Below, in pieces: positions 52,656 to 60,941 of a stretch of 64,000 bases of DNA. Origin of the DNA: Deltaproteobacteria bacterium (GTDB lineage Bacteria; Myxococcota_A; Polyangia; Polyangiales; Ga0077539). The stretch covers positions 1 through 64,000 of the forward strand of contig CANJUR010000004.1 of NCBI GenBank assembly GCA_947477565.1, given 5' to 3'. A program made the position numbers and the translations under genes. The notes beneath the pieces were generated by a model that had not been told where the DNA came from, did not search any database, and saw only the letters and a program-made list of their open reading frames with translations. Numbering within the stretch: the first letter of the stretch is position 1; the number at the start of each line of letters is the position of its first letter.

Positions 52656-54226
52656 GGAGCGCCTGGATCCGCAGGGGCGGCGAGGCGTGCGCGAATCCAC
52701 GCATCCCAGGGCGAGCGCGGATCGGCCTCCGCAGCGCGGTCGAGCGCGCTCGAATCGCGGCGCAAGAGCGCCTGAGCGCGCAGCACCACCGGCGCTTCAT
52801 CCACGGCGGTGAGCACCGCGGCCTCGTCGGCAGCGCGGCCGACCTCGGCGCATCCCGCTGGCGAGCGTGCACAGAGGAGCACCCGCCACGCCGCCGACCA
52901 CTCCGTCGCCTCGGAGTCGGGCGCGCGCACCGTCAACGCTTCGTCGATTCGAAGCAGGGGCGTCGGCCAGGCCCGCGCAGCCGCAGCCGCCAGTTGCCCA
53001 TCGGGGGTTTCGAGGCCCTCCCAGGCGGCGTCGGAGGGTCGCCCGAGGCGCTCCTGCCGGGTCGCAGAGGCCACGCGCAAGGCGTCCCGTGCCGCGGCCC
53101 CAGCGACCGCCAGCGACCGCAACCGCTGCGCCGCGCGAACGATCGCGAGATCACCGATGGCAGAGTGACCCGCGCGGTCGAGCGCCGCGGCAAGGGTGGC
53201 GGTGACCAGGACGAGGGCGCTGCCCGGGGGAGAGGCTTCTGCGCGGCCCACCGCCCCGGCGCGAGCGCATCGGCCTGCCCACGGCGCGAGGGCCGGCGAC
53301 GCCACGCCCGGAACGCGATCGGCCGTGGCGACGAGCGCCGCGACGCGGAGCGCCCGGGTCGTCTGGTCGCCCGCGGCCAGGGTGAGCGCGCGCACTGCGG
53401 CGGCCCCGACGACGCCTTCGCTCATCGCGAGAGCAGACTCCTCCGCGGCAAGCGAGCGCTCGCCGACCCGCCACCATAACCACGCGAGGGTGGTGCGATC
53501 GACGGCTCCCCGACGCCGCGAGAGCGCCTCGACGGCCAGGCGCGCCCCCGGAACGTCGCCACTGCAAAGGTGAGTCGCGGCCCTCGCGAGGCTGTCGTCC
53601 GCGCGCAACGGGAGACGCGAAGCCGAGGCGTCGAGCAGCGCCGCAGCGCGCGACCATGCGCCGGCGGCCGCCATGCGTTCGACGGCCACGCCCACGCCCA
53701 GCGGCGAGGGAATCACCGCGGGCATAGATTCCGTCGCGGCCTGCCGAGAGGCGATGCGAACGGCGGTCGCGCGCACCTCGGCATCCTCGGGGTCGAGTCC
53801 GACGGCGTGCGCGAGGGCGGCATTTCGCTCTGCGAGCGTGGCCGGACCGTCGGCGAGCGCCGCGGCGAGCGCCAGCCAGATCGCCGACGAAGCGGGGTGT
53901 CGCCGCGTCCCCGCGCGGGCGACATCGAGGGCGCGTTCGGTTTGCCCGGCGGCGAGGAGGTGATGCGCTCGGCGGGAGACGATCCACGGGTCGGCGTCGT
54001 CGGCGAAGGCGGCGAGGCCAAGCTGGCGATCGGCCTCGGCGAGGTTACCGCGGGCGGCGGCGAGTTCGGCCCGGAGGAAGGCTTCATAGGCGGTGGCCGA
54101 GGCGAAGGGACGCTCGCGAAGACGACCGCCGATTTGCTCGACGATGGTGCCATCCGACGAGCGCACGCACGCAGGAGCGACGAGGGACAGCAGCAGCGCG
54201 AGTGTGGACAAGGGGCTGATTCGCAC
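52652..54226 (-). CDS. TPR-like helical-repeat lipoprotein
   Basis: 524 residues. The signal peptide RISPLSTLALLLSLVAPAC gives a lipidated Cys near residue 20. The rest is almost entirely Ala/Leu/Arg helices in a repeat pattern. The first part is recognisably TPR-like (AYEAFLRAELAAARGNLAEA, AHHLLAAGQTERALDVARAG). The later helices are too degenerate to count. No enzymatic motif is seen. It overlaps the GT-C-like gene downstream by four bases, suggesting an envelope assembly or transport partner. The GTG 54226 start has only a weak ribosome site. Confidence 0.68.
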   Translation of the reverse strand: MRISPLSTLALLLSLVAPACVRSSDGTIVEQIGGRLRERPFASATAYEAFLRAELAAARGNLAEADRQLGLAAFADDADPWIVSRRAHHLLAAGQTERALDVARAGTRRHPASSAIWLALAAALADGPATLAERNAALAHAVGLDPEDAEVRATAVRIASRQAATESMPAVIPSPLGVGVAVERMAAAGAWSRAAALLDASASRLPLRADDSLARAATHLCSGDVPGARLAVEALSRRRGAVDRTTLAWLWWRVGERSLAAEESALAMSEGVVGAAAVRALTLAAGDQTTRALRVAALVATADRVPGVASPALAPWAGRCARAGAVGRAEASPPGSALVLVTATLAAALDRAGHSAIGDLAIVRAAQRLRSLAVAGAAARDALRVASATRQERLGRPSDAAWEGLETPDGQLAAAAARAWPTPLLRIDEALTVRAPDSEATEWSAAWRVLLCARSPAGCAEVGRAADEAAVLTAVDEAPVVLRAQALLRRDSSALDRAAEADPRSPWDAWIRARLAAPADPGAP

Positions 54227-54396
54227 GGGACTTCGGTGGGTCTAGCACCGTCCTCGCGGCAACAGAACGGGAGCCTTGTGGGGAGACCGGAGTCGCCGTT
54301 ACGATCCACTTCGCTAACGGGAGGCTGGGTGGGTGCTTGCTGACCCCTCTGGCCGGTGGACACTTCTACCGTCCGTTTGCCACCCGTAGGAGACAC

Positions 54397-54942
54397 ATGA
54401 CATCCGAAGTTGACGCCCACTGCCTGGAGACCTTCCCGAACTGGCTTCGCTCACTGGGCCATGACGCCGAGGCGATGATCGACGCGCTCAACGCGGAGAC
54501 TACCCCGGTGGATGCGCGCCGCTCGCTCGCCGCCGGTCTCAACTATGTATTCAAGTCCGTAGACCTCATCCCCGACGGCATCGACGACATCGGCTACCTC
54601 GACGACGCGTTCGTACTGCGCATCGCCTCGGCGCAGGCCGGGGTCAACGGCGTAGACCTCGCCGCGTACCCGACGCTCCAGGCGCTGGCCAGGGACGTCG
54701 AACTCGTGAAGAGCTTCCTCGGAGCCGACTACCCTCGGCTGGAGTTCTACGTGCTCGGGCTGAAGCGCAGCGCGGCGCGCGGGCGCTCGGTCGATGACGT
54801 TCTCGGCGGAGACGCCGTGCGGGCGGACTTCACCGCCGACGTGAAGGGCTTTGCGCGAAGCTACGCCGCCCCGGGATTTGGCAAGGAGGAGAAGAACCTC
54901 ATCAAGCTCCGCGCCTTCTTCGACGCGAAGCTGCCGCGCTGA
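54397..54942 (+). CDS. DUF1232 (YkvA-like) protein
   Basis: 181 residues. The family core is in the first half: AAGLNYVFKSVDLIPDGIDD then IGYLDDAFVLR, matching the 'LIPDxIPxxGYLDD' hallmark of DUF1232. The rest is charged and helical (GFARSYAAPGFGKEEKNLIK). Family function is unknown; many members are small membrane-associated proteins, but this one has no strong helix. ATG 54397 has a clear GGAG six bases upstream; a longer frame upstream is rejected. It is transcribed toward the Fe-S protein gene. Confidence 0.8.
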   Translation: MTSEVDAHCLETFPNWLRSLGHDAEAMIDALNAETTPVDARRSLAAGLNYVFKSVDLIPDGIDDIGYLDDAFVLRIASAQAGVNGVDLAAYPTLQALARDVELVKSFLGADYPRLEFYVLGLKRSAARGRSVDDVLGGDAVRADFTADVKGFARSYAAPGFGKEEKNLIKLRAFFDAKLPR

Positions 54943-55048
54943 GCGGCTCTGCATCGGGTGATTGACCCTTAAAGTCCAGCGACCTAAAACCCCGGCGCGT
55001 AGGCCCGTGCGAAGTGCACGGCGGATCCTCACGCAACGGTCGACGGAC

Positions 55049-57379
55049 ATGAACCCCATCGCGATGGCTCTCCTGGTCGGAGGGCTCAACGGGCTATTTG
55101 CCATGAGCGCCTTCCGGCGCCTCGTCCTGCTCGGGCAGGGGCAGCCCGAAAACCGACTCGATCGTCTCTGGGAGCGCCTCACCGTCGCCCCGGGTTCGAA
55201 AGGGCCGAGCGCGTTCGGCAGCGCGTTGGTGTTCACGGCGATCGTCTGCATGGCGGCCGCGCCGGCGGCGATGCTGGGCGGACTTGCGCCGGGTGACGTC
55301 GGCGACGGGTTCGTCCAACTCGGGACGATGCTCGCGGCCATCGGCGGCGGCGCTGGGCTGTTCTGGGCCCTTCGGGCGCAGCTGAAGATGCCGAAGTACG
55401 CGAGCGCCGGCATCGCCCACACCCTGATCTTCACTGGCTTCGCGACGCTGCTGCTGCGCACGATCATTCTGGTCGGCCGCGGCTTCGACGAGTCGTTTTA
55501 CCTCTTCATCCTCGACCCGCAGGGCCCGGATCCGGTGCTCCGCGCCATGGGCTTCGGGTACAACCTGCTGAAGGACTTCGTGGTCCTCGGGGTGCTCGCG
55601 GGGGTGGGTGCTTTCTTCTACTTCCGGCTCGTCCCGAAGCTGAAGCGCCTCTCGTATAGCTGGCACGCCTGGGTCGTGCTGGGCGTCATCGGCACCATGA
55701 TGGTCATGGACATCCTCGCCGACGGCGGGATGGTCCTCGCGCACGCCATCCGCGAGGGCGGGGACGTCGGCGTCAACATCGGACACATCGGCAACACCAC
55801 GGGAGAAAATCTCGGCCGCGTGCTCGCGCTCATCCTCCACGGGGCCGGCGTGTCCAGCTACGCGACCGCGCACACCCTCGGCGCCGTGGGCCTCTGGGTG
55901 CACGTCTTCCTGGTGTTCGCCTTCCTCAACTACCTCCCGTACGGCAAGCACTTCCACGTGCTGACGGCGCTCCCCAACGTCTTCGCACGCAGCCTCGACG
56001 CGCCCGGGCGTCTCAAGCCCATGGCCGCGAGCTCCGATCTGCTTCTCGAATCCCTGGGCGCAGCGATGGAGCAGCCCGACCCCACCGCCGCCCGCGTCGG
56101 CGTCGGTCGCATGGATCACTTCACCTGGAAGTCCATCCTGGATTTCTACACGTGCACGGAGTGCGGCCGCTGTTCGGACAACTGCCCTGCGCACACCACG
56201 GGCAAGCTGCTCTCACCGAAGCACCTCCTCATCGACCTCCGCGACCAGCTCTACGAGAAGCAGGAAGAGGTCTTTTCGCGCGATCCGTACGGCGAGGATG
56301 GCGAAGCACCGAAGCCCATCTTCGACCTCAACCTCGTCCCAGACGTGATTCACCCCGACGTCATCTGGGCGTGCACCACCTGCCGCGCCTGCGAAGAGCA
56401 GTGCCCGGTGATGATCACGTACGTCGACAAGATCGTTGATATGCGCCGCAACCTCGTGATGGTTCGCGGGGAGTTTCCTGTGGAGTTGCAGAAGACCTTC
56501 CAGGCGCTCGAGACCAACGGCAACCCGTGGAACCTCACTCGCATGGATCGCGCGGAGTGGTCCGACGGCCTCGGCGTCCCGTTGATGAGCGAGAAGCCCG
56601 ACGCAGCGGTGCTGTTCTGGGTCGGCTGCGCGGCCAGCTACGACGACCGCGCGAAGAAGATCGCCCGCGCGATGGCGAAGCTTCTGATCCAGGCGAAGGT
56701 GGACTTCGCCATCCTCGGCAGCGAGGAGACCTGCACCGGCGACCCGGCGCGGCGCGCGGGCAACGAGCACCTCTACATGATGCTCGCCGAACAGAACGTC
56801 GTGACCCTCAACAACTACAAGCCGCGTCGCATCGTCACGACGTGCCCGCACTGCTTCAACAGCTTGCTCAACGAGTACCCAGACCTCGGCGCGAAGTACG
56901 AGGTCGTGCACCACACGACCTTCCTCCAGGAGCTTCTCGCCACCGGCAAGTTGCGCCCCACGCGCGGTGTGAAGGCGAAGGTCGTCTTCCACGACTCCTG
57001 TTACCTCGGGCGTTACAACGACGTGTATGAAGCGCCCCGCGACGTGCTCTCGCGCATCGAGGGACTGGAGATCGTCGAGGCCGAGGCAAGCCGCGAGAAG
57101 GGCCTCTGCTGCGGCGCCGGCGGCGGGCAGATGTGGATGGAAGAGCAGCACGGCACCGAGCGCGTGAACAAGCGCCGCACCCTGCAACTCGTCGACACCG
57201 GCGCCACGATGGTCGCGTCCGGCTGCCCGTTCTGCCAGACGATGCTCACGGACGGCATCAAGTCGATGGAGGAGGAGCTGAAGCGCCCGGTCGAGCAGCT
57301 CGACATCGCCGAAGTCCTCGAGCGAGCCATCAACTTCGATGCCCCGGCCGTCGTATCCGACGCCGCCGTAGCGAGCTGA
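55049..57379 (+). CDS. Membrane Fe-S oxidoreductase, DUF224/ETF:menaquinone oxidoreductase type
   Basis: 776 residues. The N-terminal about 320 have six membrane helices with His residues suited to heme b. Two ferredoxin motifs follow: CTECGRCSDNCP and CTTCRACEEQCP. Two CCG (DUF224) domains carry TCPHCFNSLLNEYP and GLCCGAGGGQMWMEE, with HDSCYLGRYNDVYEAP. This build matches the FadF-like proteins thought to pass electrons from electron-transfer flavoprotein (acyl-CoA oxidation) to menaquinone. No etf genes are in view. ATG 55049 is chosen where the helix region begins; the upstream frame is non-coding in character. Confidence 0.88.
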   Translation: MNPIAMALLVGGLNGLFAMSAFRRLVLLGQGQPENRLDRLWERLTVAPGSKGPSAFGSALVFTAIVCMAAAPAAMLGGLAPGDVGDGFVQLGTMLAAIGGGAGLFWALRAQLKMPKYASAGIAHTLIFTGFATLLLRTIILVGRGFDESFYLFILDPQGPDPVLRAMGFGYNLLKDFVVLGVLAGVGAFFYFRLVPKLKRLSYSWHAWVVLGVIGTMMVMDILADGGMVLAHAIREGGDVGVNIGHIGNTTGENLGRVLALILHGAGVSSYATAHTLGAVGLWVHVFLVFAFLNYLPYGKHFHVLTALPNVFARSLDAPGRLKPMAASSDLLLESLGAAMEQPDPTAARVGVGRMDHFTWKSILDFYTCTECGRCSDNCPAHTTGKLLSPKHLLIDLRDQLYEKQEEVFSRDPYGEDGEAPKPIFDLNLVPDVIHPDVIWACTTCRACEEQCPVMITYVDKIVDMRRNLVMVRGEFPVELQKTFQALETNGNPWNLTRMDRAEWSDGLGVPLMSEKPDAAVLFWVGCAASYDDRAKKIARAMAKLLIQAKVDFAILGSEETCTGDPARRAGNEHLYMMLAEQNVVTLNNYKPRRIVTTCPHCFNSLLNEYPDLGAKYEVVHHTTFLQELLATGKLRPTRGVKAKVVFHDSCYLGRYNDVYEAPRDVLSRIEGLEIVEAEASREKGLCCGAGGGQMWMEEQHGTERVNKRRTLQLVDTGATMVASGCPFCQTMLTDGIKSMEEELKRPVEQLDIAEVLERAINFDAPAVVSDAAVAS

Positions 57380-57421
57380 TCCCCTTCCCTTCCCCGCACG
57401 CCTCCCGCACCATTCCGCGGG

Positions 57422-57733
57422 ATGGATCCTCCACCGCCGCCGAGCCTCGGGGCCGCCCTGGCGCAGACGCTGCTGACCCTCGGCGCAGTCTGCGCGCTCG
57501 CCTGGTGGGTGCTGCGATGGGCCGCGCGGCGCGGCGTCGGGCGAAGCCCCGCGGGGGTGATCACCGTCGTTGACCGCGTCGCCCTCGATGCGCGGCGCAC
57601 CCTCTTCGTCGTGCGCGTCGGGACAAAAGCGCTGCTCCTCGGCGGGAGCGATTCGAGCCTCACGGTGTTGAGCGAACTCGATCCGACCACGCTGCCCGAC
57701 GCCGCGCCGCCCACCCCGAACGCCGCTTCGTGA
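57422..57733 (+). CDS. FliO-like small membrane protein
   Basis: 103 residues: one N-terminal membrane helix (LAQTLLTLGAVCALAWWVLR), then a small beta domain (VITVVDRVALDARRTLFVVR, KALLLGGSDSSLTVLSEL). FliO/YscJ-neighbour proteins of export systems have this exact pattern: TM, then 'V-R--L---R-L-vV-VG---lLlG------ll-EL'. FliO assists assembly of FliP. The stop overlaps the next gene by four bases (GTGA), and that gene encodes an FliP/SctR protein, which supports the call. Confidence 0.7.
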   Translation: MDPPPPPSLGAALAQTLLTLGAVCALAWWVLRWAARRGVGRSPAGVITVVDRVALDARRTLFVVRVGTKALLLGGSDSSLTVLSELDPTTLPDAAPPTPNAAS

Positions 57734-58410
57734 ACCCCAGCGGCACCTCACCCCTCGTCCTTGCGATCGTCTTTGGGATGCTCTCGCTCCTGCCGGCGCT
57801 GCTGCTCGTCGGGACCAGCTTCGTGAAGTGCTCGGTCGTGCTCGGCCTCATTCGCAACGCGCTCGGATCAGCCGAAACTCCAGGCACGCTCGTGGTGCTG
57901 GGGTTGAGCGCGATTTTATCACTCCACGTAATGGCACCGACCGCGCAGGCGATGAGCGAGCGTGCGGGCCCGCAGCTCACCGAGGCCCTCGCGGCGGACC
58001 CGCTGACCCCCGATGGGCTCGCGCGGCTCGGGCGCGCATGGGACGCCGTGAAGGTTCCGTGGGTGAGGTTTCTCCGCGCAAACGCACACGATCGGGAGCG
58101 TCGGCTCTTCGCCGACCTCGCGCGGCAGTCGGCGCGGCGGCAGGGAGCGACCACCACCGTGAACGACGACGACGTCGCCGTGCTGCTGCCGGCCTTCGTC
58201 ATCACCGAACTCACGCGGGCTTTCACCATTGGTTTCCTGGTCTTCCTGCCCTTCCTGGTCGTCGATCTCGTGATCGCGTCGCTGCTGCTCTCCCTCGGCC
58301 TGACCAGCCTGCCAGCGCCGCAGGTCGCGCTGCCGTTCAAGCTGCTGCTCTTCGTCGCCGCCGACGGCTGGCTGCTGCTCGCCCGCGCCCTCGTGCTCGG
58401 CTACCACTGA
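57730..58410 (+). CDS. Type III export gate protein, SctR/FliP family
   Basis: 226 residues. The N-terminal block LSLLPALLLVGTSFVKCSVV then LGLIRNALGSAETPG is closer to SctR (virulence-type) than flagellar FliP. The C-terminal block LLPAFVITELTRAFTIGFLV, FLPFLVVDLVIASLLLSLGL and LPFKLLLFVAADGWLLLARA contains the export-gate helices. FliP/SctR forms the core pore with SctS and SctT. None of sctS, T, U, V or N is in the window, and both flanks carry unrelated genes, so the locus is split from the rest of any system. The start is GTG 57730. Confidence 0.88.
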   Translation: MNPSGTSPLVLAIVFGMLSLLPALLLVGTSFVKCSVVLGLIRNALGSAETPGTLVVLGLSAILSLHVMAPTAQAMSERAGPQLTEALAADPLTPDGLARLGRAWDAVKVPWVRFLRANAHDRERRLFADLARQSARRQGATTTVNDDDVAVLLPAFVITELTRAFTIGFLVFLPFLVVDLVIASLLLSLGLTSLPAPQVALPFKLLLFVAADGWLLLARALVLGYH

Positions 58411-58411
58411 G

Positions 58412-58440
58412 CGACGCGGGCAAAAGCCCTCGTCGTTCGT
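58412..58440 (+). terminator. Intrinsic terminator candidate after sctR
   Basis: CGACG-C-GGGC-AAAA-GCCC-T-CGTCG (58412-58435) folds to a nine-pair hairpin with a tetraloop and one mismatch, starting two bases after the sctR stop. The sequence TTCGTTT follows. It is the best terminator-like element in the window. Confidence 0.55.
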
Positions 58441-58510
58441 TTCCCGCAACCGAAACCTCACCGCCGACAGCACCCCGCGGATCCTCTCGGACGGCCCGCC
58501 TCCCCGTGCC

Positions 58511-60463
58511 TCACATCGTCGAGCAGGTGATGCGCGTCGTGAGTTCGTGCCGGCCCGCGACGAGCCTCGCCGACTGCCGCATCACCGGATGCATCCCCAT
58601 GCGGGAGTAGTCGTCGTAGTCCGGCGCAGTTTCCCGCGCAGTCGTGAGCGTCGCGCCCGTCTGCTCGGCCACGCAGCGCCGGGTACCGACGGCCCACGAC
58701 CATGCCGTGTCATCGAGCGAACCGCGCATGTGCCAGTGCCACGTGACGTCCCGCGCGTCGGGCAGTTCGACGCGATCGCGCACCACGAGCACTCCGGCCT
58801 CGAAGGCCAACGCGCGCGTCACCACCACGCCCGCGCGATCAAAGCTGCCGGTCGCGCCGTCCCCGTCCGCAGCGAGAATCGCGTCGGGGCCACCCTCCCC
58901 TGCGCCGAGGTCGCGAGGGAGCGTTCCCTCGACGGTGATCTCGCTGTTGGCGTCGGCACGCGCGTAGGCAGCGCGGGTGTCATAGCTGCGATAGCCCGAA
59001 GCGCCGAGCAGCAGCGCACCATCGACAACGAGCGTGAGGGCGAGCGTGTCGGGTCGCTCGTGCCCGGCGCCAGCGTTGGCGACACCATGCTCAGCGATGA
59101 CAAACGCCTCGATCGGCGCACCCGATGGCGTCGTAGCGTCCAGGCGAGCAGTACCCGCGGCGGGCCAACGAGAGAGCACCGCCTCGCGCGCGGACAACTC
59201 CGGCGAAGCCAACGCGAGCGCAACGAGAGGGCCGACGTTTACCGAGCCACCCAGGCTGCCCGTGAACCCGTCTACGGACCAATGCGCGTACCGATGCGCT
59301 CCGACGAGTTGCTCGAGCAGCGGGGCCGGGAGCCCCATGAGTCGGCTGTCGTCGATGGGATGAAGCCACCCGGCGCGCGTCTCAAGCGAGGCGCTCCAGC
59401 GCACGAGGTCAAGCACGCGACGATCCCGGGACGGGCGCACAATCGACGCAGCGCTCGTGGCGCAGACGGAGAACGCGTGGTGCTCACAGCGCGCGCAACG
59501 GGTGTCGCCACCGGTCCACGCGCGGTCGATGGCGGTGAGCGCGGGGGCGGCGGCCTCGAAGCCGTACTCGAAGTAGGTCGAGCCCTCGGCCCATCCCTGA
59601 GCGCCGCCAGTCTGGTGTTGCATCGAAGCAGCCATGTGCGCGAGCGCGTAAGCGAGCACCTCGTCGCTCACGGCGTCCGCGGGCGCGATCATCGCTGCGG
59701 TCGCGAGCCCCGCTCCGAGGCGCATCCCGTGGTTGTCCTGGTGAAACGCCATGAAGATCAGACCGCCGCTTTGCAGCCATGCCTCGGTGCCCGCCGCTGC
59801 GCGCCCGACGTAGACCCGCGCCATCTCGATCTCCGCGGGCGTAAGCGGCGCTACGGAGAGAAGATCCGCCGCGGCCGCGAGATCGACCAGCGACGCTCCC
59901 ACGTAGATCGGAACCTCCACCGCCCTCGCAAACCACGCCGGCGCGACCGCCGTCGCCGCGAGCGATTGCAGCGCCGTGTGCGCGGCCGTCGCGTCGCGGT
60001 CGTGCCAGGCGACGAGAGCAGCCGCCAGCGCGAGTGAAGCGACGGTCTGGTAGCTCGCGCTGTCCCCGGCCGCGAGCGTCGGCACGGTGCGCCGCGCCGT
60101 CGTGCGAGCCCGCGCGAGGATGGTCACCGCGTCGGGCGAGGCGTCGAAGCGCGCGCGAAGGTCGTCGAAGCGAAGCCCAGGCGCGGCCACGACGCTCACC
60201 CCCGCGGGTCGCGGCGCGCGCAACGCCCGGATGAGATCCGCCACGTCGGGCGCGGTGCAACCCGTGGGCGAAACGTCGATGGGTGTCCCGCTCTCCGCGT
60301 CGGTCGAGGCGTCCACGCCAGCATCGAGCGCCGGAGCGTCGAGCGTCGTGGCATCGGGCGCCGGAGCGTCCGCGAGCCCCGCCTCGGGGTCCCCGCTCGA
60401 GGCCCCGGGAACCTCTCTGCAACCGGCTATCGACAGGGCGAGGAGAGCGAACCGGAAATTCAT
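58511..60463 (-). CDS. Heparinase II/III-like lipoprotein
   Basis: 650 residues. The signal peptide MNFRFALLALSIAGC gives a lipidated C15, followed by an Asp/Ala-rich spacer of about 50. An alpha/alpha toroid-like region (about 80-370) contains FMAFHQDNHGMRLGAGLATA and GWAEGSTYFEYGFEAAAPAL. A beta-sandwich (about 400-650) follows with LALTLVVDGALLLGASGYRS and TWHWHMRGS. This is the layout of heparinase II/III-type polysaccharide lyases, with Asn-His and Tyr candidates for catalysis. The glycan is unknown. ATG 60463 lacks a Shine-Dalgarno site. Confidence 0.75.
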   Translation of the reverse strand: MNFRFALLALSIAGCREVPGASSGDPEAGLADAPAPDATTLDAPALDAGVDASTDAESGTPIDVSPTGCTAPDVADLIRALRAPRPAGVSVVAAPGLRFDDLRARFDASPDAVTILARARTTARRTVPTLAAGDSASYQTVASLALAAALVAWHDRDATAAHTALQSLAATAVAPAWFARAVEVPIYVGASLVDLAAAADLLSVAPLTPAEIEMARVYVGRAAAGTEAWLQSGGLIFMAFHQDNHGMRLGAGLATAAMIAPADAVSDEVLAYALAHMAASMQHQTGGAQGWAEGSTYFEYGFEAAAPALTAIDRAWTGGDTRCARCEHHAFSVCATSAASIVRPSRDRRVLDLVRWSASLETRAGWLHPIDDSRLMGLPAPLLEQLVGAHRYAHWSVDGFTGSLGGSVNVGPLVALALASPELSAREAVLSRWPAAGTARLDATTPSGAPIEAFVIAEHGVANAGAGHERPDTLALTLVVDGALLLGASGYRSYDTRAAYARADANSEITVEGTLPRDLGAGEGGPDAILAADGDGATGSFDRAGVVVTRALAFEAGVLVVRDRVELPDARDVTWHWHMRGSLDDTAWSWAVGTRRCVAEQTGATLTTARETAPDYDDYSRMGMHPVMRQSARLVAGRHELTTRITCSTM

Positions 60464-60620
60464 CGAACGGAGGCTACCACCGCGGGCGCGCTCGCCTCGT
60501 CGGCGACAACTCCTACGGTGCCGCCCGCTCTGTGGGAGATGGAAACCGATGATGATCTCGCCTTCATTCAACGCGATTTTTCAGCGAGTCGAAGTGATTC
60601 CAGTCGGGTTCCGCAAAACC

Positions 60621-60941
60621 ATGACGGAGTCGCGACCTTCGAAGGATGACGAGGCGCTCCTCGCGGCGATCGACCGGACGTTTGCGGGGCACGCGGGCAA
60701 CGAATCCCGCATCGACGCTGGGGCGCTCAAGCGCGCCCTCCGCCTTCGCGGTGCCTACCTCGCGCAGAGGGTGCTCGCGCACTTCGATCGTGGCGGCGAC
60801 GGAAAAATCAGCCGCGGACCCGCAGCCGACGCTGCCCTCATCGTCGCGGACGCGGACGTCCCGCAGATGCCCGACAGCGTTGCATTGGCGCCAGTGCGCT
60901 CCGTCTCCCCATGGGCTGGTGATAGAAGGTCGGGTTCATGA
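60621..60941 (+). CDS. EF-hand protein, possibly a fragment
   Basis: 106 residues from ATG 60621; ATG 60549, preceded by GGGAG, would add 24 residues. It has one recognisable EF-hand loop, FDRGGDGKISRG, after a helix ALKRALRLRGAYLAQRVLAH. It therefore resembles the N-terminal calcium-binding part of longer bacterial proteins in which a second EF-hand and an enzyme domain follow. Here the reading turns into ADADVPQMPDSVALAP and stops. The stop overlaps the next ATG by four bases. It may be a genuine small protein or a decayed longer one. Confidence 0.5.
   Translation: MTESRPSKDDEALLAAIDRTFAGHAGNESRIDAGALKRALRLRGAYLAQRVLAHFDRGGDGKISRGPAADAALIVADADVPQMPDSVALAPVRSVSPWAGDRRSGS

Noticed and set aside
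54451-56194. Large minus-strand frames opposite the DUF1232 and Fe-S genes
   Set aside because: No recognisable domains, and they conflict with two well-supported plus-strand genes.
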